The notes: a model not told the origin generated them from the letters alone. A DNA stretch of 45,437 bases from Muribaculum sp. (GCA_023664085.1 JAMPGE010000001.1:139464-184900); one strand, 5' to 3'. Shown: positions 36,446-45,247, counted from the stretch's first letter. Translations and numbers: made by a program.

Positions 36446-37564
36446 ATGGACATCAAAGGGCTGCAGATCGCTTTCTCAATGCTTGAGCACACCGGCACTC
36501 CCCTCTTCCGTCTTATGGAGGAAGTGGGTCTCGGCCTGCAGGATTTCTTTGCCATGCCCGACTCTAATCTCTCAAAAGCTCTCGGCATCGATGCCGCCGT
36601 ACGGATTCCCAAAGCCGCAAGAAGCGAGGCTCTCGCCAAGGCTCAGGAAGAAATGGCCTGGATCGAAAAGCACTCCATTCGTGCCGTAGCCATCACAGAC
36701 CCCGACTATCCGTTCCGACTCCTCGACACAGAAGACGCCCCTATTATACTTTACGTACTGGGCAACGCCGATCTTAATGCCAAGCATGGCATCAGCATTG
36801 TCGGTACCCGGCGGTCCACTCCCTATGGTCTGAAATTTACCGACAATCTCATAGAAAGTCTCGCCTCTTCCCTATCCGACGTATGCATCACAAGCGGCCT
36901 TGCCTATGGCATTGATGCCGCAGCCCACACTGCCGCGTTGCAATACGGAGTGCCCACCGTAGCCGTGGTGGCCCACGGACTGCACATGATATATCCGGCC
37001 ACACATCGCTCCCTGGCCGGAAGGATAGTACACGAAGGAGGAGCCATTGTATCAGAATATCCCCACGGGGCCAGACCTTTCCGCAACAGATTTCTTGAGC
37101 GCAATCGCATCGTGGGCTGCATAAACCAGGCTGTGGTGGTAGTGGAAAGCGATTTCCGCGGCGGGGCCATGTCTACCGCGGCCGACGCCTTTTCCTACGA
37201 CCGCGACGTATTCGCAGTGCCCGGCCGTGTGAGCGACCAACAGAGTCGTGGCACCAACCACCTCATAAGCACCCAAAAAGCCCAACTGCTCACTGAAGCC
37301 GATGATCTTATCTTGGCAATGGGCTGGTCTTCAAAATCCGGCTCCGCTCCCGAAGCAAGACAATTGTCGATTTTTCCCACCCTCGACGGTGACGAAAAAA
37401 TTGTATACGATGTCATCAAGGAAGCCATGGATCCTCTCACCTCAGACCGTATTCATTCACTCTCATCGATCCCTATGGCCCGGGTGATGGCAGCCCTCTC
37501 CGAACTTGAATTCAACGGCCTCATACTGCGCATGCCAGGCAACCGCTACTCCATGCTTTCCTGA
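36446..37564 (+). CDS. dprA: DNA-processing protein DprA
   Basis: DprA (Smf) binds incoming single-stranded DNA and loads RecA during natural transformation; it is also present in non-competent bacteria. The open frame reaches back to 36332, but that would lie within the thioesterase gene; ATG at 36446 (MDIKGLQIAFSML) gives 372 residues, normal length. The Rossmann-fold core is clear: ISIVGTRRSTPYG, CITSGLAYGIDAAAHTAAL, VPTVAVVAHGLHMIYPATHRSLA, GGAIVSEYPHGARPFRNRFLERNRIVGC, VVVESDFRGGAMSTAADAF, FAVPGRVSDQQSRGTNHLIS. A C-terminal winged-helix (DprA_WH, TSDRIHSLSSIPMARVMAALSELEFNGLI) follows. Confidence 0.96.
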   Translation: MDIKGLQIAFSMLEHTGTPLFRLMEEVGLGLQDFFAMPDSNLSKALGIDAAVRIPKAARSEALAKAQEEMAWIEKHSIRAVAITDPDYPFRLLDTEDAPIILYVLGNADLNAKHGISIVGTRRSTPYGLKFTDNLIESLASSLSDVCITSGLAYGIDAAAHTAALQYGVPTVAVVAHGLHMIYPATHRSLAGRIVHEGGAIVSEYPHGARPFRNRFLERNRIVGCINQAVVVVESDFRGGAMSTAADAFSYDRDVFAVPGRVSDQQSRGTNHLISTQKAQLLTEADDLILAMGWSSKSGSAPEARQLSIFPTLDGDEKIVYDVIKEAMDPLTSDRIHSLSSIPMARVMAALSELEFNGLILRMPGNRYSMLS

Positions 37565-37649
37565 AAACCCTCCCTCCGCCGGCCGGAAGACTGATATCGC
37601 AATATTGGTAGGAATCCGGATTCGCCGGATACTGGCCATAACTTTTTAA

Positions 37650-37657
37650 TACTTTTG
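37650..37657 (+). promoter_or_regulatory. Candidate -7 box before aqpZ
   Basis: TACTTTTG matches TAnnTTTG, 66 bases before the aquaporin start codon. No TTG lies at the expected upstream spacing. Confidence 0.45.
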
Positions 37658-37722
37658 AACTCAACCAATCATGGAGTTTAATTGTTTTAAATTCAAACTA
37701 AATCTAATCTAATTTTTACGCT

Positions 37723-38415
37723 ATGAAAAAGTATATCGCTGAATGTATCGGCACCATGTTTCTGGTGCTTTTGGCCTGCGGCAGCGCCGTATTGGCCGGG
37801 CCGAAAATCGGCGTGCTAGGGATTGGTCTTTGCTTCGGTCTCGTACTGTTCGGTCTTTGTTACTGTATAGGAAATATTTCCGGTTGCCACGTGAACCCGG
37901 CAGTTTCGCTGGCCGTCTGGATGAACGGCGGAATGAGTGGCAAGGATTGCATCGGTTATATCGGCGCCCAGCTTATCGGGGCTTCAGTAGGAGCCGGATG
38001 TCTGTATCTGATGACGTATCTTACACCTGATTTCAACTTCGGAGGAATCACCGGAGAGGCAAATCTGGCAGCCAACGTGCTCCAGCCGGGAGCATCCGCA
38101 CCTCTCGCACTGTTTATGGAGATTCTCTTCACATTCTTCTTCGTGCTCGTTGTGCTCGGTGCCACTGACCCCGACAAAGGATTCGGCAAGTTTGCCGGAG
38201 CTGCCATAGGTTTGGCCCTCGGCCTTGTGAATATAGTAGGCATTCCCGTTGACAACTGCTCGGTGAATCCCGCAAGAAGTTTCGGTCCCGCCCTTTGGTC
38301 GCCGGCTGCATGGCCCGATTTCTGGATTATGGTGGTAGGCCCGCTCTGCGGCGCTGCCCTTGCCGTGGTGGCTTGGCGCCTTGTAAAAAATCGTGAGCCC
38401 CTTGAGAGCGCATAG
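37723..38415 (+). CDS. aqpZ: Aquaporin Z
   Basis: A 230-residue six-TM water channel. Both half-helix NPA motifs are present (GCHVNPAVSLAVW, NPA at 58-60, and NCSVNPARSFGPALW), with the selectivity-filter Arg next to the second NPA and the N-terminal AECIGTMFLVLLACGSAVL helix. The length and filter residues fit AqpZ (water) rather than the glycerol facilitator GlpF. It is a lone gene; a terminator hairpin follows at 38524. Confidence 0.96.
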   Translation: MKKYIAECIGTMFLVLLACGSAVLAGPKIGVLGIGLCFGLVLFGLCYCIGNISGCHVNPAVSLAVWMNGGMSGKDCIGYIGAQLIGASVGAGCLYLMTYLTPDFNFGGITGEANLAANVLQPGASAPLALFMEILFTFFFVLVVLGATDPDKGFGKFAGAAIGLALGLVNIVGIPVDNCSVNPARSFGPALWSPAAWPDFWIMVVGPLCGAALAVVAWRLVKNREPLESA

Positions 38416-38523
38416 GCAGTCCTTACTTCGATCGCATCATAATTCCGTCTCGGGAATTTTGAAGTCCCTGTCAAAACGGACTCTGACTGAATAATATTGA
38501 AACTACGGCTTTCGTTATACGTG

Positions 38524-38555
38524 AGGGAGTGGGAGAATTCCCCTCCCTTTCTGTT
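38524..38555 (+). terminator. Probable terminator between aqpZ and the MFS gene
   Basis: An imperfect 11-bp stem (38524-38534 with 38538-38548; core GGGAG/CTCCC, one mismatch and one G-T pair), 3-base loop, followed by TTCTGTTTG. It is 109 bases after the aqpZ stop. Confidence 0.55.
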
Positions 38556-38582
38556 TGTGCTTAAGAGACGGACTTTAAGAAT

Positions 38583-39776
38583 ATGTCAAAGAAAAAAGAG
38601 ACTCTCGAACGGCTATGGAATTTAAACTATATCAAAGCCATGCTCGGCAACTTCCTGCTGTTCTTTTCATTTTATCTGATCACTCCCATACTGCCGATAT
38701 ATCTCGACGCTCAGTTCGCAGCCGATAAGGATATGATCGGCATTGTGCTTTCCGGCTATGTGGTGGCGGCTTTGATCGTACGTCCTTTCAGCGGATTCGT
38801 GGTGGATACCTTTGATCGCAAGAAAGTGCTGATGTTGTGTTTTTTCGCTTTCTTTATATTATTCACCGGATATGTGGGAGCGGCATCAATAATGATGTTT
38901 GCCATCGTACGCACCCTTCACGGACTTCCTTTCGGGGCAGCCACAGTAGCCAATTCCACGGTAGCCATAGACGTGCTCCCGTCGTCGCGCCGCAACGAGG
39001 GGATGGGATATTACGGTCTGAGCAATAATCTTGCCATGGCCATCGCTCCCACTGCGGGAATTTATCTTTACCGCATCTCCCGAAATTTCTCCATGCTTTT
39101 CTGGATTTCGCTGGCCACAGCATTCCTAGGGTTTCTTGCCATCAGCACCATCCGGACACGACAACGTCTGCCCGTGGAATCCAAACCCAAACTCAGTCTT
39201 GATCACTTCTTCCTAAGCCGCGGATGGCTTCTGGCCATCAACATATCCCTATTCGGGCTCTGCTGGGGAGTCCTCAGCAACTACGTGGCGATCTACAGTC
39301 AGGAGAAACTCAACATCACCGACGGCACAGGCATCTTCTTTGCCATCATAGCCGGAGGCCTTTTCATTTCGCGACTTATCGGAGCTAAATCCCTTCGTCA
39401 GGGAAAGCTTACCGAGAACGCCGTTCAGGGAGCATGCCTTACTGCCGTAGGTCTCACCATGTTTGCCATTTGGCCGCATTCGTGGGTTTATTATCTGGCC
39501 CCTCTGCTGCTCGGTCTCGGCAACGGACGGATGTATCCTGCATTTCTCAATATGTTTGTGAATCTGGCGCGCCACGATCAGCGCGGCACTGCCAATTCCA
39601 CCATACTGACCTCCTGGGACCTCGGAATGGGCATAGGCATTCTTTCCGGCGGAATGATTGTGGAATACGCCGGCTACAACACCGCTTTCTGGTTTACTGC
39701 CATTGCGCAGATTGCCGGTGCGTTGCTTCTTATTCTTGCCACACGCAAATTCTTCCTCCACCGGCGCCTTGTCTGA
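38583..39776 (+). CDS. Major facilitator superfamily transporter
   Basis: A 397-residue inner-membrane transporter with about 12 TM helices. The MFS loop-2 signature appears as GFVVDTFDRKKVLML, with the related sequence in helix 4 (VRTLHGLPFGAATVANSTVAI). The second half includes LLLGLGNGRMYPAF and TANSTILTSWDLGMGIGILSGG, the motif C-like segment found in drug/H+ antiporters. This suggests efflux of small molecules, but the substrate cannot be read. It is flanked by single genes and does not share an operon with aqpZ because of the terminator. Confidence 0.9.
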   Translation: MSKKKETLERLWNLNYIKAMLGNFLLFFSFYLITPILPIYLDAQFAADKDMIGIVLSGYVVAALIVRPFSGFVVDTFDRKKVLMLCFFAFFILFTGYVGAASIMMFAIVRTLHGLPFGAATVANSTVAIDVLPSSRRNEGMGYYGLSNNLAMAIAPTAGIYLYRISRNFSMLFWISLATAFLGFLAISTIRTRQRLPVESKPKLSLDHFFLSRGWLLAINISLFGLCWGVLSNYVAIYSQEKLNITDGTGIFFAIIAGGLFISRLIGAKSLRQGKLTENAVQGACLTAVGLTMFAIWPHSWVYYLAPLLLGLGNGRMYPAFLNMFVNLARHDQRGTANSTILTSWDLGMGIGILSGGMIVEYAGYNTAFWFTAIAQIAGALLLILATRKFFLHRRLV

Positions 39777-39909
39777 ACCTTTCTTTCCGCTTCATTGTTT
39801 TGAGTTTGGAAGGATCTCCTTTTCAAAGAATCATACTGAAATTGGCGATCCCGATTCCGGTTTCGCCATCCACAACGTATGAACGACATTATAAACCTAT
39901 GCGATATCT

Positions 39910-40398
39910 ATGAAAAAGACATTTAGATTTTTTTACGGCATTCTTGCCATTCTGGCAATGGCTTTAGCAGTGGTCCCTCTGCAAAGTTGCGGTGATGACG
40001 ATGATGGGCCCGACCGAAACACAGTAGTCACAACCGACGATCTCCCTAATGAGGCACAAGCCTTTATTTCCGAATATTTCAACGGCTTGCCGGTGAGAAG
40101 CGTGGTTCGAGACTTCGACACAGACTCCGGCACGTATGAATATGAAGTAAGATTCTCCACCGGGCTGGAAATAACCTTCACGGCTTCAGGCATGTGGATC
40201 GATGTGGAAGCGCCCTCGGGCCAGAGTATCCCCGACTCCTTCATCCTCGCCCCCATCAAAGAATACATCCTCGCCAACTATCCAGGGGCATCCGTACATG
40301 AAATCAGCAGAGACGCCTACGGATATGATGTGGAACTCACCAACGGCGTTGACCTTCAGTTTGATCTCGCCGGACAGTTCATCCGAATTGACAAATAA
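39910..40398 (+). CDS. PepSY-like (DUF2874) lipoprotein
   Basis: A 162-residue lipoprotein. Signal peptide with lipobox LQSC (Cys27), followed by GDDDD, which resembles the acidic export signal of surface-exposed Bacteroidetes lipoproteins. The mature part contains two related PepSY-like units of about 55-70 residues, ending in strands of the kind YEYEVRFSTGLEITF and YGYDVELTNGVDLQFD. A paralogue lies at 43393 on the minus strand (NGVD.KFD.SGNFVR..). Such proteins bind or inhibit proteases in some systems; the role here is unknown. Confidence 0.85.
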   Translation: MKKTFRFFYGILAILAMALAVVPLQSCGDDDDGPDRNTVVTTDDLPNEAQAFISEYFNGLPVRSVVRDFDTDSGTYEYEVRFSTGLEITFTASGMWIDVEAPSGQSIPDSFILAPIKEYILANYPGASVHEISRDAYGYDVELTNGVDLQFDLAGQFIRIDK

Positions 40399-40426
40399 AC
40401 GGCTTTCAATTCACAAGAAAAATTGG

Positions 40427-40434
40427 TAATTTTG
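40427..40434 (+). promoter_or_regulatory. -7 box before the nucleoside phosphorylase gene
   Basis: TAATTTTG matches TAnnTTTG, 67 bases before the start codon. The upstream TTT at 40404-40406 is a partial -33. Transcription would begin near 40441, just before a strong hairpin. Confidence 0.55.
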
Positions 40435-40454
40435 CAACGTATATAACCCAACTT

Positions 40455-40484
40455 TACATTCCGCCCTTCACCGGGCGGAATGTA
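40455..40484 (+). promoter_or_regulatory. 12-bp hairpin in the 5' leader of the nucleoside phosphorylase gene
   Basis: A perfect 12-bp stem (TACATTCCGCCC at 40455-40466 with 40473-40484), 6-base loop, 17 bases before the start codon and downstream of the -7 box at 40427. No T-run follows. It may be the terminator of the preceding lipoprotein gene or a leader structure affecting translation. Confidence 0.5.
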
Positions 40485-40501
40485 CCTTTAATTCGAATAT
40501 C

Positions 40502-41380
40502 ATGGCAGAACAAAGAATTATTCCGGCTTCCGAACTCATTATCAACGATGACGGCAGCGTATTTCATATTCATCTCCGTCCCGACCAACTTCGCGACAAA
40601 ATAATTTTCGTGGGTGATCCGGGCCGAGTAGACATGGTGGCTTCTTTCTTCGATAAGATCGACTACGACGTGCAGAGCAGGGAATTTCACGCCATCGGCG
40701 GTGAATACAAAGGAAAGAAACTGATGTGTATTTCCCACGGCATCGGCCCCGACAATATCGAAATCGTAGTGACCGAACTCGATGCCCTTGCCAACGTAGA
40801 CTTCAAGACCCGCACCGTGAAGCCCGACCACCGCACGCTTGAGATTGTACGTGTAGGCACTTCCGGCAGCCTTCAGGAAGACCTTCACATCGGCGACTAC
40901 GTTATGGCCGAAAAGGGTATGGGGTTCGATGGCATTCTCAATTTCTACGCCGACCGCGACAAGGTATGCGATCTGGAATTCGAACGCGAATTCTGCGAAC
41001 ACGTAAACTGGGACCCTCTTTGGGCCGCTCCATACACGGTAGATGCCGATCCCGAACTGATAGCCCGTATCGGACAAGACGACATGCACCATGGCTACAC
41101 TATCGCAGCCGTAGGATTCTATGCACCCCAAGGACGCCAGGTGCGACTCAAACTCGCCGACCCCAACCTCAACGCCAAGATTGAATCCTTCAGATATAAA
41201 GGCAGACCCATCACTAACTTCGAAATGGAGTCGGCCTGCCTCCAGGGAATGGCAAAAATGCTTGGTCACAAAGCAATGACCGTATGCTGCATCATTGCCG
41301 AACGCCGCGCCACCAAAGCCAACACAGACTATAAACCCAAGGTGAAGGAACTGATCAAAACCGTTCTCGACAGAATCTAA
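40502..41380 (+). CDS. Nucleoside phosphorylase (uridine phosphorylase-like)
   Basis: A 292-residue cytosolic enzyme of the NP-I family (Udp/DeoD fold) that cleaves nucleosides with phosphate. Phosphate-site motif VGDPGRVDMV and the central GTSGSLQ are intact; MESACLQGM carries the ribose-binding Met-Glu pair; the catalytic Arg segment is SHGIGPDN. The length exceeds E. coli Udp (253) because of extra residues at the N-terminus and in the middle, as in Bacteroidales homologues. Uridine versus purine specificity is not certain. An imperfect 13-bp hairpin with T-run lies downstream. Confidence 0.9.
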   Translation: MAEQRIIPASELIINDDGSVFHIHLRPDQLRDKIIFVGDPGRVDMVASFFDKIDYDVQSREFHAIGGEYKGKKLMCISHGIGPDNIEIVVTELDALANVDFKTRTVKPDHRTLEIVRVGTSGSLQEDLHIGDYVMAEKGMGFDGILNFYADRDKVCDLEFEREFCEHVNWDPLWAAPYTVDADPELIARIGQDDMHHGYTIAAVGFYAPQGRQVRLKLADPNLNAKIESFRYKGRPITNFEMESACLQGMAKMLGHKAMTVCCIIAERRATKANTDYKPKVKELIKTVLDRI

Positions 41381-41409
41381 TCCTCCCCATTCTCTTATCC
41401 CATAAAAGA

Positions 41410-41470
41410 TCCGTCTAATAAGTTCGACCGTACAATGCGATCGCCAGCTTATAAGACGGACTGTTTTTTA
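41410..41470 (+). terminator. Terminator after the nucleoside phosphorylase gene
   Basis: A 13-bp stem with one mismatch (41410-41422 with 41448-41460; TCCGTCT...AGACGGA) encloses a 25-base loop and is followed by CTGTTTTTT. It sits between convergent genes. Confidence 0.7.
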
Positions 41471-41512
41471 TAGGTAAAGCAGAAAATATCCAATCTTTTC
41501 TCAAAGGAGGAC

Positions 41513-42601
41513 TTATTCGATTCGCAACGCTTCATTCATATCCCGCCCCGAGAGTTTGCCCTCCACGAGATATTCCTTGCCCATCACTCGTTGCGCCCAA
41601 TAGATCACCTTATCTATTGTAGGAGTACACACCCCGGTCTTCTCGGCATAGGCTTTTATTAACAATATTCCAAAAGGCACATCTTCTGTAAAATACCTGA
41701 CTGTCGGATCTATCTTATAACCATCCGGGGTCTCTATCATGTGAGCCTTTACTGTCTTAAACGGCTCGATACTCTGCATCTTCCTGGTAAGGGATGCCAC
41801 GTCCGGGCTTTCATAATAATCCAATATACTCGGTATTTCCTCGGTGCACACCGGAAGCCGCTTGAGCACTTCACGCAGTTCATTGTCGCAATCCACCCAG
41901 CATTGCGACGATTCGTCATCCCAATCAGTGTTGTACATGTAAGGCACTCGATCATATACCTTCGTCTCCGACCAGTCCTTAAACATCACATACATCCTGC
42001 ACGGATGAAGCAACGGATTGCTATTGCTCAATGTAGCCTCAAGCCAATGCGACAGGCGATACACCGGTGTGTGGTACCAATCTTCAAGCATCCTCACTAT
42101 CCCCTCACACTCTTCCGGAGAAATGTTGTTAAATCCTACTTTGAGATAGGGCTTGTACCCTTTCAACCGTCCGCTGTGACCGTATTCCATCACGCGCCCC
42201 GTGAATGGCACACGCTGGAGCGCAAAAGCCCTTACATCCTTGCCAAATACTTGACGGGCTGCCAAGAAAAATCCACTCCCTCCGAACACGCAGCCTATCA
42301 CTGCGTCTTTTCTTACATATCCGGATATTTTTTCCAACTCCTCTCTGATTGCATAGCCGGGAAGTGCGATCAATACAATATCGCTCTCCGGTATCACGTC
42401 CGAAGGATCACTGCTTATCTTATGCAATCTGGCAGAAAATTCTTTCCCTTCGAGATCCACCGTCTTGAAATCCTTGCTCCATCGCTGTGGACGGCGGGTC
42501 AATACGTTGACTCTATACTTTGAATTGCTCCCTATTACTCCAGCCGAAATATGGCCCTGAGAGCCGCCGCCACATATGGTCACCGTTTGATTACGTTGCA
42601 T
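41513..42601 (-). CDS. Opine-dehydrogenase-like NAD(P)-binding protein
   Basis: A 362-residue protein of the NAD/NADP octopine/nopaline dehydrogenase family. It has an N-terminal Rossmann fold with glycine loop CGGGSQGH (residues 10-17) and VLIALPGYAIREELEKI, then a helical domain with SNSNPLLHPCRM, where the His is the expected catalytic residue of opine dehydrogenases. These enzymes join an amino acid to a 2-oxoacid by reductive amination, but no synthase partner gene (for example a nicotianamine-like synthase of metallophore pathways) is next to it, so the substrate is open. Confidence 0.88.
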   Translation of the reverse strand: MQRNQTVTICGGGSQGHISAGVIGSNSKYRVNVLTRRPQRWSKDFKTVDLEGKEFSARLHKISSDPSDVIPESDIVLIALPGYAIREELEKISGYVRKDAVIGCVFGGSGFFLAARQVFGKDVRAFALQRVPFTGRVMEYGHSGRLKGYKPYLKVGFNNISPEECEGIVRMLEDWYHTPVYRLSHWLEATLSNSNPLLHPCRMYVMFKDWSETKVYDRVPYMYNTDWDDESSQCWVDCDNELREVLKRLPVCTEEIPSILDYYESPDVASLTRKMQSIEPFKTVKAHMIETPDGYKIDPTVRYFTEDVPFGILLIKAYAEKTGVCTPTIDKVIYWAQRVMGKEYLVEGKLSGRDMNEALRIE

Positions 42602-42622
42602 GTCTTTTATCGTATTAATTCA

Positions 42623-42630
42623 CAAAATTA
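42623..42630 (-). promoter_or_regulatory. -7 box for the opine-dehydrogenase-like gene
   Basis: On the minus strand the octamer reads TAATTTTG, 22 bases before the start codon. No TTG box at the usual spacing upstream. Confidence 0.5.
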
Positions 42631-42666
42631 GCAATTTTATCCGATATAATCACATACTTCGCGCTC

Positions 42667-42697
42667 TTGGCGATCCTCTATCGCCAAATTTTTGTTT
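42667..42697. other. Hairpin of unclear role between two minus-strand genes
   Basis: A perfect 8-bp stem (TTGGCGAT at 42667-42674 with 42680-42687), loop CCTCT, then ATTTTTGTTT on the plus strand. Its T-run orientation suits plus-strand transcription, although the flanking genes are both on minus. Confidence 0.45.
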
Positions 42698-42730
42698 ACT
42701 ATCTTAAATTTGGAATAAGATATCTTTATT

Positions 42731-43138
42731 TCAATCTTCCGCCTTCTCATCTCCAAGACCACTGAGCAGATCCATCTCCAGAGTGGCATCATAGGCTGCC
42801 GGTGCTATTGACCCGAACCATTTGTCCAACTGGCGTTGGGCCTGCCTCTCAATTTCCGGAGTGATGTATGCCGACATTTGCTGTAGCAGCATCGACATTG
42901 AGCAAACCTTGTCAAGCCATCTCACCACCGGGTAATTACGTGTCTCCATCACATTGAGGGGCAATATATGATAGGTCAATGATAGAAAGATAGCAGTCTT
43001 ATCCCTGCGTGGAGTCATTTTATCACACATCACAAACCACATGAGCGTCACAGGCATGGCCGCTACCCTTCCAGCCCCGGCGCTCCAATATCTCACACTT
43101 TCGCGCAAGGCATTATAATCCAATTCAAACACTTCCAT
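42731..43138 (-). CDS. YkvA (DUF1232)-like helical protein
   Basis: A 135-residue protein with two hydrophobic helices. Its middle part reads KTAIFLSLTYHILPLNVM...VVRWLDKVCSMSMLLQQMSAYITPEIERQAQRQL, which fits the YkvA/DUF1232 layout (helix, LP-hydrophobic turn, W-L-D segment, ITPEI and QAxxxL) but is divergent, lacking the usual DLIPD. The end is acidic and polar. The function of the family is unknown; a membrane location is likely. Next to the opine-dehydrogenase-like gene on the same strand, 129 nt apart. Confidence 0.5.
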   Translation of the reverse strand: MEVFELDYNALRESVRYWSAGAGRVAAMPVTLMWFVMCDKMTPRRDKTAIFLSLTYHILPLNVMETRNYPVVRWLDKVCSMSMLLQQMSAYITPEIERQAQRQLDKWFGSIAPAAYDATLEMDLLSGLGDEKAED

Positions 43139-43287
43139 AATAAGTCTTCTTACGGCCCGTTCACAGGCCTCTTCATTTTACTCATTATAGAGAATCCCCA
43201 AAACATTATTCTATCACTTCACGCCACTCATGAAAAAAATTTTTTGAGGCTGAGCCTTATCTGAATTTATGTAAATCGCTCATAATA

Positions 43288-43323
43288 AAATGCATGGATA
43301 CCACTAAGTGCATCCGTGCATTT
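43288..43323 (-). terminator. Terminator after the second PepSY-like gene
   Basis: A 12-bp stem with one wobble pair (43288-43299 with 43312-43323; AAATGCATGGAT with its complement), 12-base loop, followed on the minus strand by TTTTATTATG. A second small hairpin (43344-43350 with 43356-43362) lies closer to the stop. The rest of 43139-43392 is AT-rich without an evident gene. Confidence 0.6.
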
Positions 43324-43392
43324 CATATCTTTTAATTGCCCAATGAAGTTGTCTAAACTTCAATGATATATTTCAAGGGTCAATATTTATCT

Positions 43393-43830
43393 TTAATCAT
43401 CGTAACGTACAAAATTACCGCTGTTGTCAAACTTTATGTCAACGCCATTGGATAATTCTACCTCATATCCGTTTCGATTTTTGTCTATTCCCACTATACG
43501 TGCTCCCTTCTGATTGGTCTTCACGTAATTCTGGATGGGCTGAAGCACAAAGCCCGACGGTACGCTTTTATTTCTTCCGACTTCCACTTCCTTCCAGTTT
43601 CCATTTCGATCGAAGGTTATCTCACTGCCATCAGTAAGTATCACTTCATACTCGCTTACGCGACCCAACTCCTTGTCTATCTTGACAAGATTCACTCTCG
43701 CCTTAAAATTCTTTTGAAGCACTGTCTTGGCCGCTGTGGGCAGTACCGAGGCATCGTGAGAATACTTATCGCCGGCACATGCACTCAAACTTGCGATTAC
43801 CAAAGCGAATAACAACAGAATCTTTTTCAT
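43393..43830 (-). CDS. PepSY-like (DUF2874) lipoprotein, second copy
   Basis: A 145-residue lipoprotein with lipobox LSAC (Cys18), followed by AGDKYS without the acidic run of its relative at 39910, so surface export is less clear. Two PepSY-like units are visible (SEYEVILTDGSEITFDRNGNW and NGYEVELSNGVDIKFDNSGNF), each ending in a strand-turn pair like that of the other copy. It probably lies in the periplasm or at the outer membrane. It is transcribed on the minus strand, with its own terminator. Confidence 0.85.
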   Translation of the reverse strand: MKKILLLFALVIASLSACAGDKYSHDASVLPTAAKTVLQKNFKARVNLVKIDKELGRVSEYEVILTDGSEITFDRNGNWKEVEVGRNKSVPSGFVLQPIQNYVKTNQKGARIVGIDKNRNGYEVELSNGVDIKFDNSGNFVRYDD

Positions 43831-43975
43831 AACTTTACATTTCTTTTATTACTTTCAATTTCTCATTCAGACAGAACCTTAGAGCGTATCTGGTATTGAT
43901 ATCCAAGATGGCTGAAACATATAGTGGAGCTCATCCATATCTGAATTATACCGTTATAACGTATTATAAACGGTT

Positions 43976-45034
43976 TTAGTTTGTAAAAAGAGGGATTAGT
44001 CTTTGAAGATTTTTCTTCACATGCCGCGATATACGACGATAACATATAATCACCCCTAAAGTCAAAGTCAGATCCACGAGCATTATGCCGAGACCCACCG
44101 CCAAACCCCTATCGTAGAATACGAATTGGGAAGATAAGTTAAACGTTATTCTTAAAAACTTATACACCACCGGCAACAACAACCAGTGCAAACCGCAAAT
44201 CAGCAATGTCTCACTGCTTATGAACCGCACCAATTCAGGCACCCCGAATCTTCCGCTCAGCCATCTTGAAATCTGAAGCAATATGAAGAATCCACTCACG
44301 GATGCCATCAGAAAAAGAGCGATATTGCCAAAATCAAATATCAAAAACTGTGGTTTTTGATTAAAATGTACACCGACGGAAAATAACACGACTGCCAAAA
44401 ACACAGCGCACCACAGCCATCCACCTTTCAACCATTCCGAAAACGATTCCTTCTTTCGCCTGACAAGATTTCCCAAAGAAAAATAAACCATAGCTGCCAT
44501 CGACTGGGATATCCAGAACGGCAGCATACTGGCATCCTCCCCCATACTAACGGAAAGAATCGTTGTAGCAACCACACTTAACAACAAAATCCAGACCACT
44601 CCCCTATCCGTGCGACCGAGAGGGTAAAACATCACGCACATTACAAAAAAACACGGCAAAGACCACAAAGGCACATTATGGGGGTACATAGCCGACACCC
44701 CCGTAAGAGTGACCCAAATCAATTTTTGGAAATCTACTCCTGCCAACGTACCCTGATGTACGTAATTATAAAGCGCATAAACAATCATCGACACTACGGA
44801 AAGCACAAGATAAGGAATCATGATTCTATTGAAGCGATGCCTTACAAAACCCTTGTAGGAAGGATACTTCCCAAGCGAACACAAATAGCCTGAAATGAAA
44901 AAAAGAGAAGACATATCTAAAGTCTTCAGCACACAATCCAACTGATTTCCGGCATGCACGTGAATAAGAGCCACGCATAAAATCCCCAAAAACTTTCCCC
45001 AATCGATCCATCCTATCCTTGGTTTACTATTCAT
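43976..45034 (-). CDS. Membrane acyltransferase (acyltransferase-3 family)
   Basis: An integral membrane protein of about 352 residues. ATG at 45034 (MNSKPRIGWIDWGK) is chosen because RIGWIDWGK is the usual opening of the family; the frame reaches 45046. Around 10 TM helices. The first helix carries CVALIHVH, where His is the conserved catalytic residue of the acyltransferase-3 (OafA/WcjE-like) group, and the next loop has the conserved HRFNRIMIPY. It probably acetylates a cell-surface or capsule sugar, but no glycan cluster is near. A consensus promoter lies at 45083-45113. Confidence 0.88.
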   Translation of the reverse strand: MNSKPRIGWIDWGKFLGILCVALIHVHAGNQLDCVLKTLDMSSLFFISGYLCSLGKYPSYKGFVRHRFNRIMIPYLVLSVVSMIVYALYNYVHQGTLAGVDFQKLIWVTLTGVSAMYPHNVPLWSLPCFFVMCVMFYPLGRTDRGVVWILLLSVVATTILSVSMGEDASMLPFWISQSMAAMVYFSLGNLVRRKKESFSEWLKGGWLWCAVFLAVVLFSVGVHFNQKPQFLIFDFGNIALFLMASVSGFFILLQISRWLSGRFGVPELVRFISSETLLICGLHWLLLPVVYKFLRITFNLSSQFVFYDRGLAVGLGIMLVDLTLTLGVIICYRRISRHVKKNLQRLIPLFTN

Positions 45035-45082
45035 GCATGTTACCATTAAAACAAAGAATTAAAAGTGAGCCGAATAAACATT

Positions 45083-45113
45083 CAAAATTACTACAAAAAA
45101 CCCAAATCACAAA
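45083..45113 (-). promoter_or_regulatory. Acyltransferase gene promoter (minus strand)
   Basis: On the minus strand TTTG (45110-45113) and TAATTTTG (45083-45090) are separated by 19 bases, a consensus Bacteroidetes promoter. Confidence 0.7.
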
Positions 45114-45247
45114 ACAAAAGAAAGGCACACCACTGTAAAAGAGGGAGAATCAGACAAATAGTCAATAGCATGTTAAATAGAAATGAAGCCCAAAAGAAAT
45201 AGATAGTGGAAAAATACCCATAAAAAGCATAATAAAAAACTTATAAA

